DNA from: Polaromonas sp. OV174
GTDB lineage: Bacteria; Pseudomonadota; Gammaproteobacteria; Burkholderiales; Burkholderiaceae_C
Length of the DNA: 57,010 bases
Assembly: GCF_900112285.1 (NCBI RefSeq)
Contig: NZ_FOKZ01000025.1
Coordinates: forward strand, 1 to 57,010
Reading direction: 5' to 3'
Made by a program: the position numbers and the translations under genes. This document shows, one piece after another, positions 8,268-16,509 of the stretch. Under the pieces are notes generated by a model. The model was not told the DNA's origin, ran no database searches, and was given only the letters and a program-made list of their open reading frames with translations. Position 1 is the first letter of the stretch. Each line of letters opens with the position of its first letter.

Positions 8268-9284
8268 CTAAATCAGCTTGACCAATTGCTTGCCGAAATT
8301 TTTACCCTTGAGCAGCCCCAGAAAGGCCTCTGGCGCCGCTTCTATGCCCTGGGCCACGCTTTCACGTGGCCGCAGCTTGTCAGTGGCCACCAGCGTGCCC
8401 AGCTCCTTGAGGGCTTCGGGCCAGACTTCCATGTGCTCGCTGACGATAAAACCCTGAACCTTGAGCCGATTGGTCAGGATCAGCGCCGGGTGAGTCAACG
8501 GCATGGGCTGGCCGTCATAGCCGGCGATCATGCCGCACAGGGCGATGCGGCCAAAGGCATTCATCCGCGGCAGCACGGCGTCCAGCACCATGCCGCCGAC
8601 GTTTTCGAAATAGCCGTCTATGCCGTCGGGGCAAACCCCCTTGAGCGCATTGGAGAGCGAGGCCGCGTCCTGGTGCAGCTTGTAGTCTATGCAGGCGTCA
8701 AAGCCGAGTTCCTCGACCGCGTACCGGCATTTTTCAGGGCCGCCGGCAATGCCCACCGCACGGCAGCCGCGCGCCTTGGCCAGCGCGGCAAAAGCACTGC
8801 CGACGGCGCCGGTGGCGGCGCTGACCACCACGGTCTGGCCGGCCTTGGGCTCTATGATTTTCACCAGGCCATACCAGGCGGTGACGCCGGGCATGCCGAC
8901 CGCACCCAGGTAATGCGACAGCGGCACATGCGTGGTGTCGACCTTGCGCAAGGCGCCTGGCTGTTCCGCGTCGACCACGCTGTATTGCTGCCAGCCGCCC
9001 ATGCCGACCACCTTGTCGCCGGGCTGAAACTTGGGTGAGCGGCTCTCCACCACTTCGCCGGCGGTGCCGCCCAGCATGACCTGGCCCAGGGGCTGCGGCG
9101 CCGCGTAACTCTTGGCGTCATTCATGCGGCCGCGCATATAGGGGTCCAGGCTCAGAAAGTGGTGGCGCACCAGTACCTGGCCGTCCTGCAGGGCCGGCGT
9201 TTCGCTGCTCACCTGCTTGAAATTGCTGACGACGGCCTCGCCGGTGGGGCGGCTATCGAGGAGGATTTGCTGATTGAGCGGCAT
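8268..9284 (-). CDS. NADP-dependent medium-chain oxidoreductase (CurA/PTGR-like)
   Basis: 338 residues of the MDR superfamily. It has an N-terminal GroES-like fold with SLDPYMRGRM (about 48-57) and no structural-zinc cysteine cluster, as expected of the zinc-free leukotriene B4 dehydrogenase/CurA group. The Rossmann nucleotide motif is SAATGAVGSAFAALAKARG (about 150-170) followed by GGPEKC. YFENVGG (about 230) is the family signature of prostaglandin/leukotriene reductases. The likely reaction is NADPH-dependent reduction of an alpha,beta-unsaturated carbonyl; the substrate is unknown. Start ATG 9282-9284 has AGGAG 6 nt upstream. The gap to the AidB-like gene is 21 nt, so the two are probably one transcript. 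Confidence 0.88.
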   Translation of the reverse strand: MPLNQQILLDSRPTGEAVVSNFKQVSSETPALQDGQVLVRHHFLSLDPYMRGRMNDAKSYAAPQPLGQVMLGGTAGEVVESRSPKFQPGDKVVGMGGWQQYSVVDAEQPGALRKVDTTHVPLSHYLGAVGMPGVTAWYGLVKIIEPKAGQTVVVSAATGAVGSAFAALAKARGCRAVGIAGGPEKCRYAVEELGFDACIDYKLHQDAASLSNALKGVCPDGIDGYFENVGGMVLDAVLPRMNAFGRIALCGMIAGYDGQPMPLTHPALILTNRLKVQGFIVSEHMEVWPEALKELGTLVATDKLRPRESVAQGIEAAPEAFLGLLKGKNFGKQLVKLI

Positions 9285-9309
9285 GAGAGTCTCCTGTGAT
9301 GACAATTTC

Positions 9310-9375
9310 GCTATCCATTTAATAGCTGCTAGAGCTCGCGCCTATTGGGCTAGAGCACTATTTTTCTATAAAACG
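9310..9375 (+). repeat. Dispersed GCTAT-N7-ATAGC element, intergenic copy 3
   Basis: GCTAT (9310-9314), CCATTTA, ATAGC (9322-9326), then TGCTAGAGCTCGCGCC and GGGCTAGAGC followed by an AT-rich end. It fills most of the 96-nt gap between the CurA-like gene and the thioesterase gene, inside an otherwise tight same-strand gene run, so it would lie in the transcript. Confidence 0.68.
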
Positions 9376-9380
9376 CCGAT

Positions 9381-9830
9381 TTAGTCGGTGGAAATGGAGT
9401 TGCCCGGCAGATTCAGCGACTGGGCGCTCTTGGGGCCGACGGGCAGCCGTTTAACGTATTTAAACGTTCCGGTGGCATGCGCGCAAGCCTGACCCTGCGC
9501 GTCGTAAAGCGTGGCCTCGGTAAACGCCAGCGTGGCGGTGCGGTGTATCAGCCGGCCCTTGCCGGTGAGCTTGCTGCCATCGCCCGGGGCCGGACGCATG
9601 AAGCTGGTCTTCATCTCTATGGTGACCACGCCCATGTCTTTTTGCACGCTACGAGCGGAGGTGGCCATGGTCACGTCCAGCAGCGTCATGATGGCGCCGC
9701 CATGGGTGACCAGAAAGGAGTTCAGGTGTTCAGGGCTGGGGCTGTAGCCCAGGGTAGATTCACCCCCGTCAAACCGCTCCAGGGTAAAGCCGAGGTGGTT
9801 GACGAAAGGGATTTCTGCGCCGAAATTCAT
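9381..9830 (-). CDS. PaaI-family hotdog thioesterase
   Basis: 149 residues. The hotdog signature LVTHGGAIMTLLDVTMATSA (about 39-58) has the acidic residue in the LLDVTM helix seen in PaaI-type thioesterases, and IEMKTSFMRPA (about 70-80) is the next conserved strand. Such enzymes hydrolyse acyl- or aryl-acyl-CoA. The start ATG 9828-9830 follows GGAGA by 4 nt. An in-frame extension upstream runs into the preceding SDR gene and is not needed. It is 20 nt downstream of the SDR gene and in line with the CurA-like and AidB-like genes. Confidence 0.86.
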   Translation of the reverse strand: MNFGAEIPFVNHLGFTLERFDGGESTLGYSPSPEHLNSFLVTHGGAIMTLLDVTMATSARSVQKDMGVVTIEMKTSFMRPAPGDGSKLTGKGRLIHRTATLAFTEATLYDAQGQACAHATGTFKYVKRLPVGPKSAQSLNLPGNSISTD

Positions 9831-9850
9831 TGTTTCTCCATTAGTTGTGG

Positions 9851-10639
9851 CTAGCCGCCCGTCACCACCGACACGCCACCGTCCACCGCCAGCCACTGGC
9901 CGGTGATGTGCTTGCCGGCGTCCGAGGCATACAGCACGCAAAGCCCTTTGAGGTCCTCGTCATCGCCGAGGCGGCCCAGCGGCGCATGCGCGGCGAGTTC
10001 GTCGCCCTTTTCCGCCAATGTGGCAGCCGTCAGCTTACTGGGGAAAAAGCCCGGGCAGATGGCGTTGACCGTGATGTTGTAGGCACCCCATTCACAACCC
10101 AGTGCGCGGGTGAAATTGATCACCGCTCCCTTGGAGGTGTTGTAGGCAATCATTGACATGCCTGGCGGGTTGCCGCCCAGACCGGCGATGGACGCCACAT
10201 TGATGATGCGGCCCGACTTGCGCGGAATCATGCTGTGCTTGGCGATGTGCTGCGAGAGCAGGAAGTAGCCGCGGACGTTGAGGTTCATGACCTTGTCCCA
10301 GGCCTCGACCGGGTGGTCTTCGGCCGGTGCGCCCCAGGAGGCGCCGGCATTGTTGACCAGGATGTCGACATGGCCGAAACGCTTGAGGGTTTCGTCGGCC
10401 AACGCCCGGATATCGGCTTCCTTGGCGCAGTCTGCGGCAATCCAGTCGACATCTATGCCTGCGGCCTTCAGCACGGCGGCCGATTCGATCAGGTCTTGCT
10501 CCTTGCGCGAGCTCAGCATGACCTTGGCACCGGCCTCGCCCAGCGCCTGGGCCAGTTGCAGGCCCAGGCCGCGCGAACCGCCCGTGACCAAGGCGGTTTT
10601 TCCTTTGAGATCAAACAATTGCTGAATGCTACGGGTCAT
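9851..10639 (-). CDS. SDR family oxidoreductase (3-oxoacyl-ACP reductase-like)
   Basis: 262 residues with the full classical SDR set: TGGSRGLG (19-26), NNAGAS (about 96), catalytic Ser in NVASIAG (about 148), YNTSKGA (Tyr about 166, Lys about 170) and the C-terminal WLAVDGGV. The length is typical. It could reduce a 3-oxoacyl-CoA or oxidise a hydroxyacyl substrate; the neighbourhood is CoA-metabolic. Start ATG 10637-10639 has AAGGAG 7 nt upstream. A 10-bp perfect hairpin (10664-10686) lies just before the ribosome binding site in the leader. Confidence 0.88.
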   Translation of the reverse strand: MTRSIQQLFDLKGKTALVTGGSRGLGLQLAQALGEAGAKVMLSSRKEQDLIESAAVLKAAGIDVDWIAADCAKEADIRALADETLKRFGHVDILVNNAGASWGAPAEDHPVEAWDKVMNLNVRGYFLLSQHIAKHSMIPRKSGRIINVASIAGLGGNPPGMSMIAYNTSKGAVINFTRALGCEWGAYNITVNAICPGFFPSKLTAATLAEKGDELAAHAPLGRLGDDEDLKGLCVLYASDAGKHITGQWLAVDGGVSVVTGG

Positions 10640-10663
10640 GCACTATCTCCTTGAGTTTGAAGT

Positions 10664-10686
10664 TTCGGCACCCGATGGGTGCCGAA
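10664..10686 (-). promoter_or_regulatory. Perfect hairpin in the leader of the SDR gene
   Basis: TTCGGCACCC, loop GAT, GGGTGCCGAA: a 10-bp perfect inverted repeat ending 24 nt before the SDR start codon, just ahead of its AAGGAG. It could be an RNA hairpin affecting translation or an operator. There is no U-tract on the minus strand. The rest of the gap 10687-10863 holds no gene I can support. Confidence 0.5.
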
Positions 10687-10863
10687 GGTAAGAATATTTT
10701 TTTGGGGCGGCTGACAGCGCGCACTGGTTCAAGACCAAGTAAAGCACAAGATGGCGCAGGGCTTGGCGCCCGGCTGTCATGGTGGCGACTTCAGGACCGG
10801 GCTCCACTATGAAGCGGAGCCGCACGACTCATGCCCGCCATGCCCGCGCGAGAGCCAATGGCT

Positions 10864-11094
10864 TCATGGGTCAACCTTGAGTCTTGAGCGCACATAAATC
10901 AGGGCAAAACCCAGGCCGGCAACAATGCCGCCGCCCACCACCATGGTCCAGCCCGTGTCCTCGTCCAGACGCTCCACCGACAGGCCCAAAACCAGCGCCA
11001 GCAGCCCGCCATAAATCAGCACCCAGATGAGTGCCTGCAGGCGGGCCACGGCTTTATTGGAGGTCGTTCCGTCGGAAGATTTGAAAAAAGACAT
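10864..11094 (-). CDS. Small inner-membrane protein of unknown function
   Basis: 76 residues from ATG 11092-11094. It has a short charged N-terminus (KSSDGTTSNK), two predicted membrane helices (about 21-38 and 47-64) and a basic C-terminus (RSRLKVDP), giving an in-in topology. I do not recognise a family. Its ATG overlaps the TAA stop of the acyl-CoA dehydrogenase gene (TAATG, 11092-11096), so it is translationally coupled to the last beta-oxidation gene. An alternative start ten codons upstream (TGT-containing MCRFCRG) would overlap the dehydrogenase gene further and is unlikely. Confidence 0.7.
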   Translation of the reverse strand: MSFFKSSDGTTSNKAVARLQALIWVLIYGGLLALVLGLSVERLDEDTGWTMVVGGGIVAGLGFALIYVRSRLKVDP

Positions 11095-12926
11095 TAAAAG
11101 GATTCCTCGGCAAAATCGGCACAAGTCATGTCACGCTGTTCAACCACTTGAAGCCAGGCGCCCACCTTGGGCAGCTCATAGTGATAAAAGTAACGTGCTG
11201 CGCCCAGTCTACCTGCAGTGGCTGCTATTAATTTTGCGCTATCGGCTTTCAGCGCAGCCAGTGCCACCTCCAGCCAAATCCAGGCCAGCACGGTATGGCC
11301 AAAGCCCTGCATATAAGGCACGGCATTGGCCAGGGCTTCGCCAGGATGGGCGCCAGCCCAGGCGGCTTGGGTGGCGCGCCCCACATGCTGCAGGGCCTGG
11401 CCCAGGGCATTGGCATGGGCCGCCAGCTCGGGCAGTTGGGTCGCGCGCTCAATCGTCACCTTGATGCGCGCCGCCAGCAGTTGCAGTCCCCTGCCCCCTT
11501 CCATCAAGACCTTGCGGCCCAGCAAGTCCATGGCCTGAATGCCGTGCGTGCCTTCGTGAATCATGTTCAGGCGGTTGTCGCGCCAGTATTGCTCCACCGG
11601 AAAATCGCGGGTGTAGCCGTAGCCGCCATGCACCTGAATCGCCAGCGAGTTGGCCTCCAGACACCATTCGCTGGGCCAGCTTTTGGCAATCGGCGTCAAC
11701 ACCTCCAGCAGCAGGCGTGCGTCGTCGGCGGCCTGGGCATGGGCCGTGTGCTGCTCATCGACCAGCCGGGCGCAATACAGCTCCAGCGCCAGGGCACCCT
11801 CGCAATAGGCTTTTTGCGCCAGCAGCATGCGCTTGACGTCGGCGTGCTCGATGATGCGGACCTGCGCTTGCGCCGCATCTTTTCCGCCCAATCCAACAGG
11901 CCTGCCCTGCGGCCGGCTCTTGGCGTAATCCAGGCTGGCCTCATACCCCGCCATGCCCAGCATGGTGGCGGCCATGCCGATGCCTATGCGTGCCTCGTTC
12001 ATCATGTGGAACATGCAGCGCAGGCCTTCATGCGGTTTGCCGACCAGGTAGCCGACGGCGCCGGCCTCACCGTTCACCGGGAATTTGCCCTCGCCAAAAT
12101 TGAGCAGCGTGTTGGTGGTGCCGCGCCAGCCCAGCTTGTGGTTCAGGCCGGCCAGCGCCACGTCGTTGCGCACGCCTGTGAGTTCGCCGTCGCTATTCAC
12201 CAGCTTTTTCGGCACGATGAACAGCGAAATGCCGCGCGTGCCGGCAATCAGCTTGCCGTCAGGGCCGGGAATCTTGGCCAGCACCAGATGAATGATGTTC
12301 TCAGTCAACTCATGTTCGCCGGCCGAGATCCACATCTTGTTGCCCTTGAGGCGAAAGCGTGGGCCAAGCGGGTCGGCGTCGAAATCGTCGCCATCGGGCA
12401 CGGCCCGCGTGATGAAGTCGCTAAGAGAGGAGCCGGCTTGCGGCTCTGACAAACACATGGTGCCGGAAAAGCGCCCCGAAAACTCGTTCAGGGCAAAGAC
12501 CTTTTTCTGCAGCTCGGTGCCGTGCACCATCAGCAAATTGGCGTTACCGGTGGTCAGCAGGCTGGCGCCTATGCTGACCGAGGCCATGGCAAAGAAAGCA
12601 TTGGCCGCCGCCTCAATGGTGTAAGGCAGTTGCATGCCGCCTGCGTCGTAGTCCTGCGCGGCGCCAAGCATGCCCGAAGCCGCGTAGGCCTTGTGCGCAT
12701 CGTGCGTGGCCTGCGGCAGGACGACTTTTTCACCGTCGAAATGCGGCTCCTGCGTGTCCACCGTGCGATTGAAGGGCGCATATTTTTCGCGGGCGATGCG
12801 CTCGCAGGTGTCAAACACGGCATCAAAGGTGTCGCGCGAATGATCGGCAAAACGCGGGCGCTGCTGCAGCGATTCAGCGTCAAGCCACTGGTAGAGCAGG
12901 AAATCCAGGGTAGATCGCAAACTCAT
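11094..12926 (-). CDS. Acyl-CoA dehydrogenase, long form (FadE-like with C-terminal domain)
   Basis: 610 residues, larger than ordinary acyl-CoA dehydrogenases and matching the long form with an additional C-terminal helical domain. Visible motifs are CLSEPQAGSSLSDF (about 156-169) and KGNKMWISAGEHEL for the FAD/substrate domain, MNEARIGIGMAA (about 305), and VHGGYGYTRDFPVEQYWRD (about 433-451), which precedes the IHEGTHGIQAMDLLG segment carrying the catalytic-glutamate region. It would catalyse the first step of beta-oxidation, acyl-CoA to trans-2-enoyl-CoA, with electrons passed to ETF. It follows the thiolase gene by 90 nt on the same strand. Start ATG 12924-12926 has AAGG 6 nt upstream. 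Confidence 0.9.
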   Translation of the reverse strand: MSLRSTLDFLLYQWLDAESLQQRPRFADHSRDTFDAVFDTCERIAREKYAPFNRTVDTQEPHFDGEKVVLPQATHDAHKAYAASGMLGAAQDYDAGGMQLPYTIEAAANAFFAMASVSIGASLLTTGNANLLMVHGTELQKKVFALNEFSGRFSGTMCLSEPQAGSSLSDFITRAVPDGDDFDADPLGPRFRLKGNKMWISAGEHELTENIIHLVLAKIPGPDGKLIAGTRGISLFIVPKKLVNSDGELTGVRNDVALAGLNHKLGWRGTTNTLLNFGEGKFPVNGEAGAVGYLVGKPHEGLRCMFHMMNEARIGIGMAATMLGMAGYEASLDYAKSRPQGRPVGLGGKDAAQAQVRIIEHADVKRMLLAQKAYCEGALALELYCARLVDEQHTAHAQAADDARLLLEVLTPIAKSWPSEWCLEANSLAIQVHGGYGYTRDFPVEQYWRDNRLNMIHEGTHGIQAMDLLGRKVLMEGGRGLQLLAARIKVTIERATQLPELAAHANALGQALQHVGRATQAAWAGAHPGEALANAVPYMQGFGHTVLAWIWLEVALAALKADSAKLIAATAGRLGAARYFYHYELPKVGAWLQVVEQRDMTCADFAEESF

Positions 12927-12959
12927 GACTGGCCTTCAAGGCAAAAAGAAAACGGGCCA

Positions 12960-12982
12960 ATCATGCTTGGCGTTGGCATGAT
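12960..12982 (-). repeat. Intercistronic inverted repeat between thiolase and dehydrogenase genes
   Basis: ATCATGC, 9-nt loop, GCATGAT. Outside an unpaired internal step the flanks GGGC and GCCC can also pair. There is no U-tract, so it is not a standard terminator; it may be an mRNA processing or stability hairpin between two beta-oxidation cistrons. Confidence 0.4.
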
Positions 12983-13016
12983 AGCCCCTAGGCTGAAGGG
13001 CTTGAACGCCCCGGCT

Positions 13017-14192
13017 TTACAACACCTCAAACACGCCTGCAGCGCCCATGCCGCCGCCTATGCACATGGTCACGCAAACCAGTTTGGCGCCGCGTCGCTT
13101 GCCTTCGATCAAGGCATGGCCCGTCAGGCGCTGGCCGGTCACGCCATAAGGATGGCCGACGGCGATGGCACCGCCATTGACGTTGAGCTTGTCCATGGGA
13201 ATGCTCAGTTTGTCGGCGCAGTACAGCACCTGCACGGCAAAGGCTTCATTGAGTTCCCACAGGTCAATGTCATCGATCTTCAGGCCCAGCTTGGCCAGCA
13301 CCTTGGGGATGGCAAATACCGGGCCTATGCCCATTTCGTCGGGCTCGCAGCCGGCAACGGCAAAGCCGAGGAAACGGCCCAAAGGTTTCAGGCCTTTCTT
13401 TTCGGCCACTTTTTCGTCCATCACCACCACGGCGCCGGCGCCGTCGGAAAACTGGCTGGCATTGCCGGCCGCAATCACACCGCCCGGCATGGCCGGCTTG
13501 ATGCCGCTGATGCCTTCCTTGGTGGTTCCTTCACGAATGCCTTCATCCTTGCTGACGCTTACTTTCCGGGTGCTCAAACCCATCACCGGGTCGACGATAC
13601 CGGCCATCACGGTGATGGGTGCGATCTCGGCTTCAAAAAGGCCGGCAGCCAGCGCTGCCGTGGCTTTTTGCTGGCTAAGTGCACCGTACTCGTCCATGCG
13701 ATCGCGCGAAATGTTGTAGCGTTGGGCGACCTGCTCAGCGGTTTGCAGCATGTTCCAGTAGATTTCAGGCTTGTTTTTGAGCAGCCAGGGGTCGGTCAGC
13801 ATATGGGTGTTCATTTCCTGCTGTACGCAGGAGATGCTTTCGACGCCGCCAGCCACAAAAATATCGGCTTCGCCGGCAATCACGCGCTGGGCCGCCAAGG
13901 CAATGGCTTGCAGACCGGAGGAGCAAAAACGGTTGACCGTCATGCCCGACACGGTGACCGGGCAGCCGGCGCGCAAGGCGATCTGGCGCGCAATGTTGGC
14001 GCCCGTGGCGCCCTCAGGCGTGGCACAGCCGATGATGACGTCCTCCACTTCACCGGCCTCAATGCCGGCGCGCTTGATGGCATGTTCCACGGCATGGCCG
14101 CCCAGGGTGGCGCCGTGCGTCATGTTGAAGGAGCCCTTCCAGCTTTTGGCCAAAGGAGTGCGGGCGGTGGAAACGATTACTGCTGAAGTCAT
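13017..14192 (-). CDS. fadA: Acetyl-CoA acyltransferase (thiolase)
   Basis: 391 residues, typical thiolase length. The nucleophilic cysteine is in NRFCSSGLQ (Cys about 89). The C-terminal catalytic elements are [15 protein letters not shown] (His about 346) and CIGGGMG (Cys about 377), with NEAFAVQ near 315. It catalyses thiolytic cleavage of 3-ketoacyl-CoA to acetyl-CoA and a shortened acyl-CoA. It lies 30 nt after the bifunctional FadB/J-type gene, as in a fad operon. Start ATG 14190-14192 follows GGAGA by 5 nt. The symbol is by function and context; orthology to E. coli fadA as against fadI cannot be settled here. Confidence 0.92.
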   Translation of the reverse strand: MTSAVIVSTARTPLAKSWKGSFNMTHGATLGGHAVEHAIKRAGIEAGEVEDVIIGCATPEGATGANIARQIALRAGCPVTVSGMTVNRFCSSGLQAIALAAQRVIAGEADIFVAGGVESISCVQQEMNTHMLTDPWLLKNKPEIYWNMLQTAEQVAQRYNISRDRMDEYGALSQQKATAALAAGLFEAEIAPITVMAGIVDPVMGLSTRKVSVSKDEGIREGTTKEGISGIKPAMPGGVIAAGNASQFSDGAGAVVVMDEKVAEKKGLKPLGRFLGFAVAGCEPDEMGIGPVFAIPKVLAKLGLKIDDIDLWELNEAFAVQVLYCADKLSIPMDKLNVNGGAIAVGHPYGVTGQRLTGHALIEGKRRGAKLVCVTMCIGGGMGAAGVFEVL

Positions 14193-14222
14193 GAATTTCT
14201 CCGAAATGAGTTAACTGGGGAG

Positions 14223-16322
14223 TCAGTTGAAAGTCTTGCCTTCAGCAACCAGTTTGGCCAGCAGCGGTGCAGGTTTCCAGAAAGCGGCGTCGTCGAGCGG
14301 GTTTTGCGCGAAGCGCTTCATGCTTTGCAGCACGTTGAAGAGGCCCACCTGGTCGGCGTACAACATGGGACCGCCGCGATATACCGGGAAGCCATAGCCC
14401 ATGATGTAAACCATGTCGATGTCGCTGGCCTTGGAGGCTATGCCTTCCTCCAAGATGTGGGCGGCCTCATTGACCAGTGAATAAACCAGGCGTTGCACGA
14501 TTTCTTCGTCGGAGATCTTGCGCGGCGTGATGCCCAGTGCCTTGCGGTGCTCCTCTATCATCTGGACCACCTCGGCATTGGGGATGGCATCGCGCTTGCC
14601 GGCCACATAGTCATACCAGCCGGCACCGGTTTTCTGGCCAAAACGCCCTTTTTCGCAAAGCAGGTCAGCCGTCTTGCTGTACTTCATACCTGGCTGCTCA
14701 ATCGCGCGGCGCTTTCGAATGGCCCAGCCAATGTCGTTACCGGCCAAGTCACCCATGCGAAACGGGCCCATGGCAAAGCCGAACTTTTCAATGGCCTTGT
14801 CGACCTGTTCAGGCGTGCAGCCCTCGTCCAGCAAGAAGCCGCCCTGGCGGCCGTATTGCTCGATCATGCGGTTGCCGATGAAGCCGTCACACACGCCAGA
14901 AACCACGGCCGTCTTCTTGATTTTTTTACCCAGGGCCATCACGGTGGCCAGCACGTCCTTGGCGGTCTTCTCGCCGCGCACCACTTCGAGCAGCTTCATG
15001 ATGTTGGCGGGGCTGAAGAAGTGGGTGCCTATGACGTCTTGCGGACGCTTGGTGAAATTGGCAATCTGGTTGAGGTCAAGCGTTGATGTGTTGGATGCCA
15101 GGATGGCGCCCGGCTTCATCACCCGGTCCAACTCCTTGAAGACCTTTTCCTTGACGCCCATTTCCTCGAAGACCGCTTCGATCACCATGTCGGCGTCTTT
15201 CAGGTCCTCGTAGCTCAGCGTGGTGCTGAGCAGGCTCATGCGCTGCTCATACTTGTCTAGCTTGAGTTTGCCCTTCTTGACCTGGGCTTCGTAATTTTTG
15301 CGAATGGTGGCGATACCGCGCTCCAGCGCCTCCTGCTTCATTTCCAGCATCTTGACCGGGATGCCGGCGTTGAGGAAATTCATGGAAATGCCGCCGCCCA
15401 TGGTGCCGGCGCCAATCACGGCAATCGATTTGATGTCGCGTTTCGGCGTGTCGCTCGGCACGTCCGGAATCTTGGAGGCGGCGCGTTCAGACATGAAAAC
15501 ATGGCGCAGCGCGCGGCTTTCGGGCGTCCACATCAGGTTGATGAAGATTTCGCGCTCAAACAGCAGGCCGTCTTCAAACTTTTTCCGGGTCGCGGCTTCG
15601 ACGGCATCCACGCACTTGAGTGGTGCCGGGAAATTTTTGGACATGCCCTTGACCATATTGCGCGAAAACTGGAAATAGGCGTCGCCATTGGGGTGTTTGC
15701 AGGGCAGATCGCGCACCAGCGGAAGTGGGCGCGCATCGGCAATCGCCTGGGCAAAGGCAAGCGCCTCTTCGGCCAGCGATTCTGGCGACTGGGCCAGCTT
15801 GTCAAACAGCTTCTGGCCGGGAATCTGGGCCAGCAACTCGCTCTTGACGGGTTCGCCGCTGACGATCATGTTCAGTGCCGGTTCGACGCCAAGGGCACGC
15901 GGCAGGCGCTGGGTACCGCCCGCGCCAGGCAGCAGGCCCAGCTTGACTTCGGGCAAGGCCACACTGCAGCCCGGCGCAGCAATGCGGTAGTGGCAAGCCA
16001 GCGCCAGCTCCAGGCCACCGCCCATGCAGACCGAGTGAATCGCCGCAACTACCGGCTTGGAGGAGTTCTCGACGACCCGTATGACGCTGTGCAGATTGGG
16101 TTCGGACAAGGCCTTGGGCGTGCCAAACTCCTTGATGTCGGCGCCGCCCGAAAAGGCCTTGCCGGCGCCGGTGATCACGATGGACTTGACGGCCGCATCC
16201 GCATTGGCTTTTTGCAGGTTGTCGGTCAGGCTCAAGCGCGTGGCGTGACCCAGGCCATTGACAGGAGGATTGCTCAGGGTGATGAGCGCCACGCTGCCGC
16301 GAACTTCATAATGGGTTGTCAT
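14223..16322 (-). CDS. fadB: Bifunctional enoyl-CoA hydratase / 3-hydroxyacyl-CoA dehydrogenase
   Basis: 699 residues. The N-terminal crotonase domain (1-190) has AFSGGADIKEFG (about 57-68) and the oxyanion-hole segment SVCMGGGLELALACHYR (about 97-113), plus PEVKLGLLPGAGGTQRLPR with the catalytic glutamate region. The 3-hydroxyacyl-CoA dehydrogenase half starts near residue 297 with the NAD motif IGAGTMGGGI and continues through HFFSPANIMKLLEVV (about 430). This is the multifunctional beta-oxidation enzyme; the domain order and length suit FadB/FadJ. It is the first gene of the operon, downstream of a promoter with a palindromic candidate operator (16404-16417). Assignment to fadB rather than fadJ is uncertain. 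Confidence 0.92.
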   Translation of the reverse strand: MTTHYEVRGSVALITLSNPPVNGLGHATRLSLTDNLQKANADAAVKSIVITGAGKAFSGGADIKEFGTPKALSEPNLHSVIRVVENSSKPVVAAIHSVCMGGGLELALACHYRIAAPGCSVALPEVKLGLLPGAGGTQRLPRALGVEPALNMIVSGEPVKSELLAQIPGQKLFDKLAQSPESLAEEALAFAQAIADARPLPLVRDLPCKHPNGDAYFQFSRNMVKGMSKNFPAPLKCVDAVEAATRKKFEDGLLFEREIFINLMWTPESRALRHVFMSERAASKIPDVPSDTPKRDIKSIAVIGAGTMGGGISMNFLNAGIPVKMLEMKQEALERGIATIRKNYEAQVKKGKLKLDKYEQRMSLLSTTLSYEDLKDADMVIEAVFEEMGVKEKVFKELDRVMKPGAILASNTSTLDLNQIANFTKRPQDVIGTHFFSPANIMKLLEVVRGEKTAKDVLATVMALGKKIKKTAVVSGVCDGFIGNRMIEQYGRQGGFLLDEGCTPEQVDKAIEKFGFAMGPFRMGDLAGNDIGWAIRKRRAIEQPGMKYSKTADLLCEKGRFGQKTGAGWYDYVAGKRDAIPNAEVVQMIEEHRKALGITPRKISDEEIVQRLVYSLVNEAAHILEEGIASKASDIDMVYIMGYGFPVYRGGPMLYADQVGLFNVLQSMKRFAQNPLDDAAFWKPAPLLAKLVAEGKTFN

Positions 16323-16403
16323 TGAGATGTCTCTTTCCTTGATTGAAGTTTCAGTATCAGGTGCATCGCCCCAGTGGCAGGATTTGCACTTCTCGATAAA
16401 AAT

Positions 16404-16451
16404 AGTACGACCGTTCTTTTATCATTGTAGGGGGAGCGCTTGACAGGGCAA
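16404..16451 (-). promoter_or_regulatory. Promoter of the beta-oxidation operon with overlapping candidate operator
   Basis: On the minus strand: TTGCCC (-35, 16446-16451), a 16-nt spacer, TACAAT (-10, 16424-16429), then AGAACG-GT-CGTACT (16404-16417), a 14-bp inverted repeat with one mismatched pair that would cover the transcription start. An AGAACG-N2-CGTTCT-type palindrome over +1 fits a TetR-family repressor of fatty-acid degradation. That identity is inference; no regulator gene of this type lies in the window. Confidence 0.6.
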
Positions 16452-16509
16452 GCGCGTCAGGGCGGTGATGGGCCCTAAGCTGTCTCTGCAGTGACAAGCC
16501 CCATGGTTT

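Noticed and set aside
6858..9038. Open frame of 726 codons on the plus strand
   Set aside because: It is antisense to the AidB-like and CurA-like genes, which have full sets of motifs and ribosome binding sites.
11221..11250. GCTATTAATTTT...GCTATC in the acyl-CoA dehydrogenase gene, resembling the dispersed element
   Set aside because: Only half of the palindrome is present and the GC-rich arm does not match; probably chance coding of KLIAAT.
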